Assembly (NCBI RefSeq): GCF_030547545.1
Contig: NZ_JAUOQE010000020.1
Span: forward strand, 1 to 64,000
Origin: Amphritea sp. 1_MG-2023
Lineage (GTDB): Bacteria > Pseudomonadota > Gammaproteobacteria > Pseudomonadales > Balneatricaceae
Direction of reading: 5' to 3'
Length of the DNA: 64,000 bases
Numbering within the stretch: the stretch's first letter is position 1; every line of letters starts with the position of its first letter. Positions 62,725-64,000 of the stretch are shown in pieces. Made by a program: the position numbers and the translations under genes. The notes beneath the pieces are model-generated. The model was given only the letters and a program-made list of their open reading frames with translations, did no database searches and was not told where the DNA came from.

Positions 62725-63342
62725 ATGACCTCAACCATGCCAACCACATCCCGCCATTACCATCACGGTGATTTACATCAGACGCTGTTGCAAGCCGCGA
62801 CTGACATCATCTCAGAAGGCGGCAGTGCAAGCTTATCCATGCGTAAACTGGCCGACCGTGTTGGCGTCTCCCGTACCGCGCCCTATCATCATTTCAAAGA
62901 TAAAAATGCCTTATTATGCGCCATTGCCGAACAAGGGTTTAAACAGGTTGAAAAGTTCCTCGAAGAGGCCAGAAACAGGGAACAAACAGAACCCTTAACA
63001 ACCATATTCACCGGGTATGTACACCACTACATTAAACGCGCCTATCAGAATAGAGAACAGTATGACCTCATGTTTGGCCGAGAGGTCTGGCGTCACGGCT
63101 CACCCACCGCGTCACTGCAAAACATCTCTCGGCGTCATTTTAAAAGCTGGTTAAATTGGATTGATCAACTCTGCCAACAAGGCGTTATTCGCTCCGGAGA
63201 CTCCACATTAAGAACCGCGCAGGTCTGTTGGGCCACATTGCACGGCCTCTGCCGTTTACTGAATGACGGTATCTACACAGAGCAAAGCAACCTAGATGAG
63301 ATGATCGATACCGCCGTAGAGATGATGCTAACGCAATCTTAG
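62725..63342 (+). CDS. TetR family transcriptional regulator
   Basis: The 205-residue protein has an N-terminal TetR helix-turn-helix (residues about 12-60, with SMRKLADRVGVSRTAPYHHFKDKNAL in parts) and a helical C-terminal TetR_C-type domain. It diverges from fadH and probably represses fadH and itself through the tandem sites at 62663-62702; the ligand is likely an acyl-CoA or related metabolite, by context. A second ATG 12 bp inside is an equally possible start. No close named homologue is claimed. Confidence 0.88.
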   Translation: MTSTMPTTSRHYHHGDLHQTLLQAATDIISEGGSASLSMRKLADRVGVSRTAPYHHFKDKNALLCAIAEQGFKQVEKFLEEARNREQTEPLTTIFTGYVHHYIKRAYQNREQYDLMFGREVWRHGSPTASLQNISRRHFKSWLNWIDQLCQQGVIRSGDSTLRTAQVCWATLHGLCRLLNDGIYTEQSNLDEMIDTAVEMMLTQS

Positions 63343-63376
63343 TAGCACAACGCCGAGCAGCATCATATCAGCCCTC

Positions 63377-63523
63377 TTAAACTGATTTAGCTTCCATCAT
63401 TCGAACAAAGTCTGCCATAGCCTCCTCGAAGGTGAGAAACATGGGGCTATCCAATATATCCTCCCTAACCCATAGGTAAAGATAACGCTTCACTTTGATT
63501 GTCAGATCCAGTTCTGGTGGATT
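63377..63523 (-). pseudogene. C-terminal fragment of an unidentified gene
   Basis: On the minus strand the frame from 63523 to the TAA at 63377 reads as 48 codons of protein-like sequence (for example LDLTIKVKRYLYLWVRED and FEEAMADFVRMMEA) with no start codon before residue 30 and an in-frame stop just upstream. It looks like the tail of a gene whose front was lost where it meets the sulfatase fragment. The family is not recognised, so it may be a chance reading. Confidence 0.4.
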
Positions 63524-64000
63524 TTATTAACCGACGCGCAACAGATACCGAGCAAAAGCCGTTCTTCTTGAGCGTCCATTACACGGCGCCTCACTGGACT
63601 TGGGAAAGCCGAGATGATGAAGCATTATCAAAAGAGATCTCCACGCTTTATCATCTAGAAGGCGGTAATATTCATACCTATCGCAAGATGATTCATCACA
63701 TGGATGAAGGCATCGGCAAGATCATGGACACCTTAGAGCAACAGGGTCTGACGGAAGATACCCTGATTGTCTTTACTAGTGATAATAGCGGCGAGCGTTT
63801 CTCCGATAACTGGCCCTTAGTCGGCGGTAAGATGGATCTAACCGAAGGCGGTATTCGTGTGCCGTGGATCGCACGCTGGCCAAAAGGCATCGAGGCAGGC
63901 AGCACCAGTATGCAACACTGTATGACGATGGACTGGTCACGCACGATGCTGGAAATCGGCCAAGGTGAATTTGATCCTAACTATCCTGTTGACGGTGTAT
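63499..64000 (+). pseudogene. N-terminally truncated sulfatase fragment, running off the window
   Basis: The frame is open from just after a TGA at 63496-63498 to the window end. From VDFINRRATDTEQKPFF onward it matches the middle and C-terminal part of type I sulfatases: HYTAPHWTWE, IHHMDEGIGKIMDTLEQQGL, VFTSDNSGE (metal-binding Asp-Asn) and GGIRVPWIARWP. The N-terminal part with the formylglycine motif CxPSR is missing, and no start codon with a ribosome site is present. It cannot be an active sulfatase as it stands. Translation past 64000 is unseen. Confidence 0.75.

Overview
This window is a continuous stretch of chromosome from a marine-type gammaproteobacterium, most like the Oceanospirillales/Pseudomonas side of the class. 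The assignment rests on gene order rather than any marker search: algW-hisD-hisG-murA-ibaG-mlaBCDEF, kdsDC-lptCAB-rpoN-hpf-ptsN-rapZ-ptsO, mreBCD-maf-rng-yhdP and gatCAB are all laid out as in that group, and most genes have intact homologues of normal length. No rRNA, tRNA, CRISPR array or prophage is visible. About 60 protein genes are supported; most are housekeeping.

Region by region: (1) 1-4.3 kb holds a folate-independent methionine synthase cassette (mesX, mesD) with a MetR-type regulator and MetR boxes, surrounded by three non-autonomous IS5-like elements. (2) 4.3-7.0 kb is groEL-groES with a near-consensus sigma-32 promoter, plus fxsA. (3) 7.5-14.5 kb has an SDR enzyme, an alpha/beta hydrolase, adenine deaminase, an AmpG-like permease, yajQ, panE and ppk2. 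(4) 14.6-18.9 kb is a vitamin B12 block: cobalamin riboswitch, btuB, PduO-type adenosyltransferase, a small cysteine-rich exported protein and btuF. (5) 19-26 kb is more accessory: NnrS, a soluble chemoreceptor fused to a solute-binding domain behind a sigma-54 promoter, the acrylyl-CoA reductase acuI with FadR-type operators, a 1.2-kb gene-poor gap, a GntR/FCD regulator and zapG. (6) 26-45 kb is envelope and core metabolism: nif3, algW, hisDG, murA, the Mla lipid transport operon, and divergently the KDO/Lpt/rpoN/PTS-Ntr operon, mgtE and darP. (7) 45-57.8 kb is yhdP, rng, maf, mreDCB and gatCAB. (8) 57.8-64 kb has a LysR/SDR pair, msrA, fadH with a TetR regulator, and two abutting gene fragments including a sulfatase lacking its N-terminal half.

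Genes that appear to work together: mesX/mesD/metR for methionine; btuB, btuF and the adenosyltransferase for B12 uptake and activation; mlaFEDCB, lptCAB, kdsCD, murA, mreBCD and yhdP for the cell envelope; rpoN with ptsN/ptsO/rapZ for nitrogen-PTS control. rpoN is itself in the window and a good sigma-54 promoter lies in front of the unusual chemoreceptor.

The observations most worth following are the cytoplasmic MCP-SBP fusion with its sigma-54 promoter, an apparent AUC start codon for mreC, the 68-bp element that equals the 263-bp element minus one 195-bp deletion at a 7-bp direct repeat, the two FadR-type operators near acuI, and the mirror-symmetric cysteine pattern of the small exported protein.
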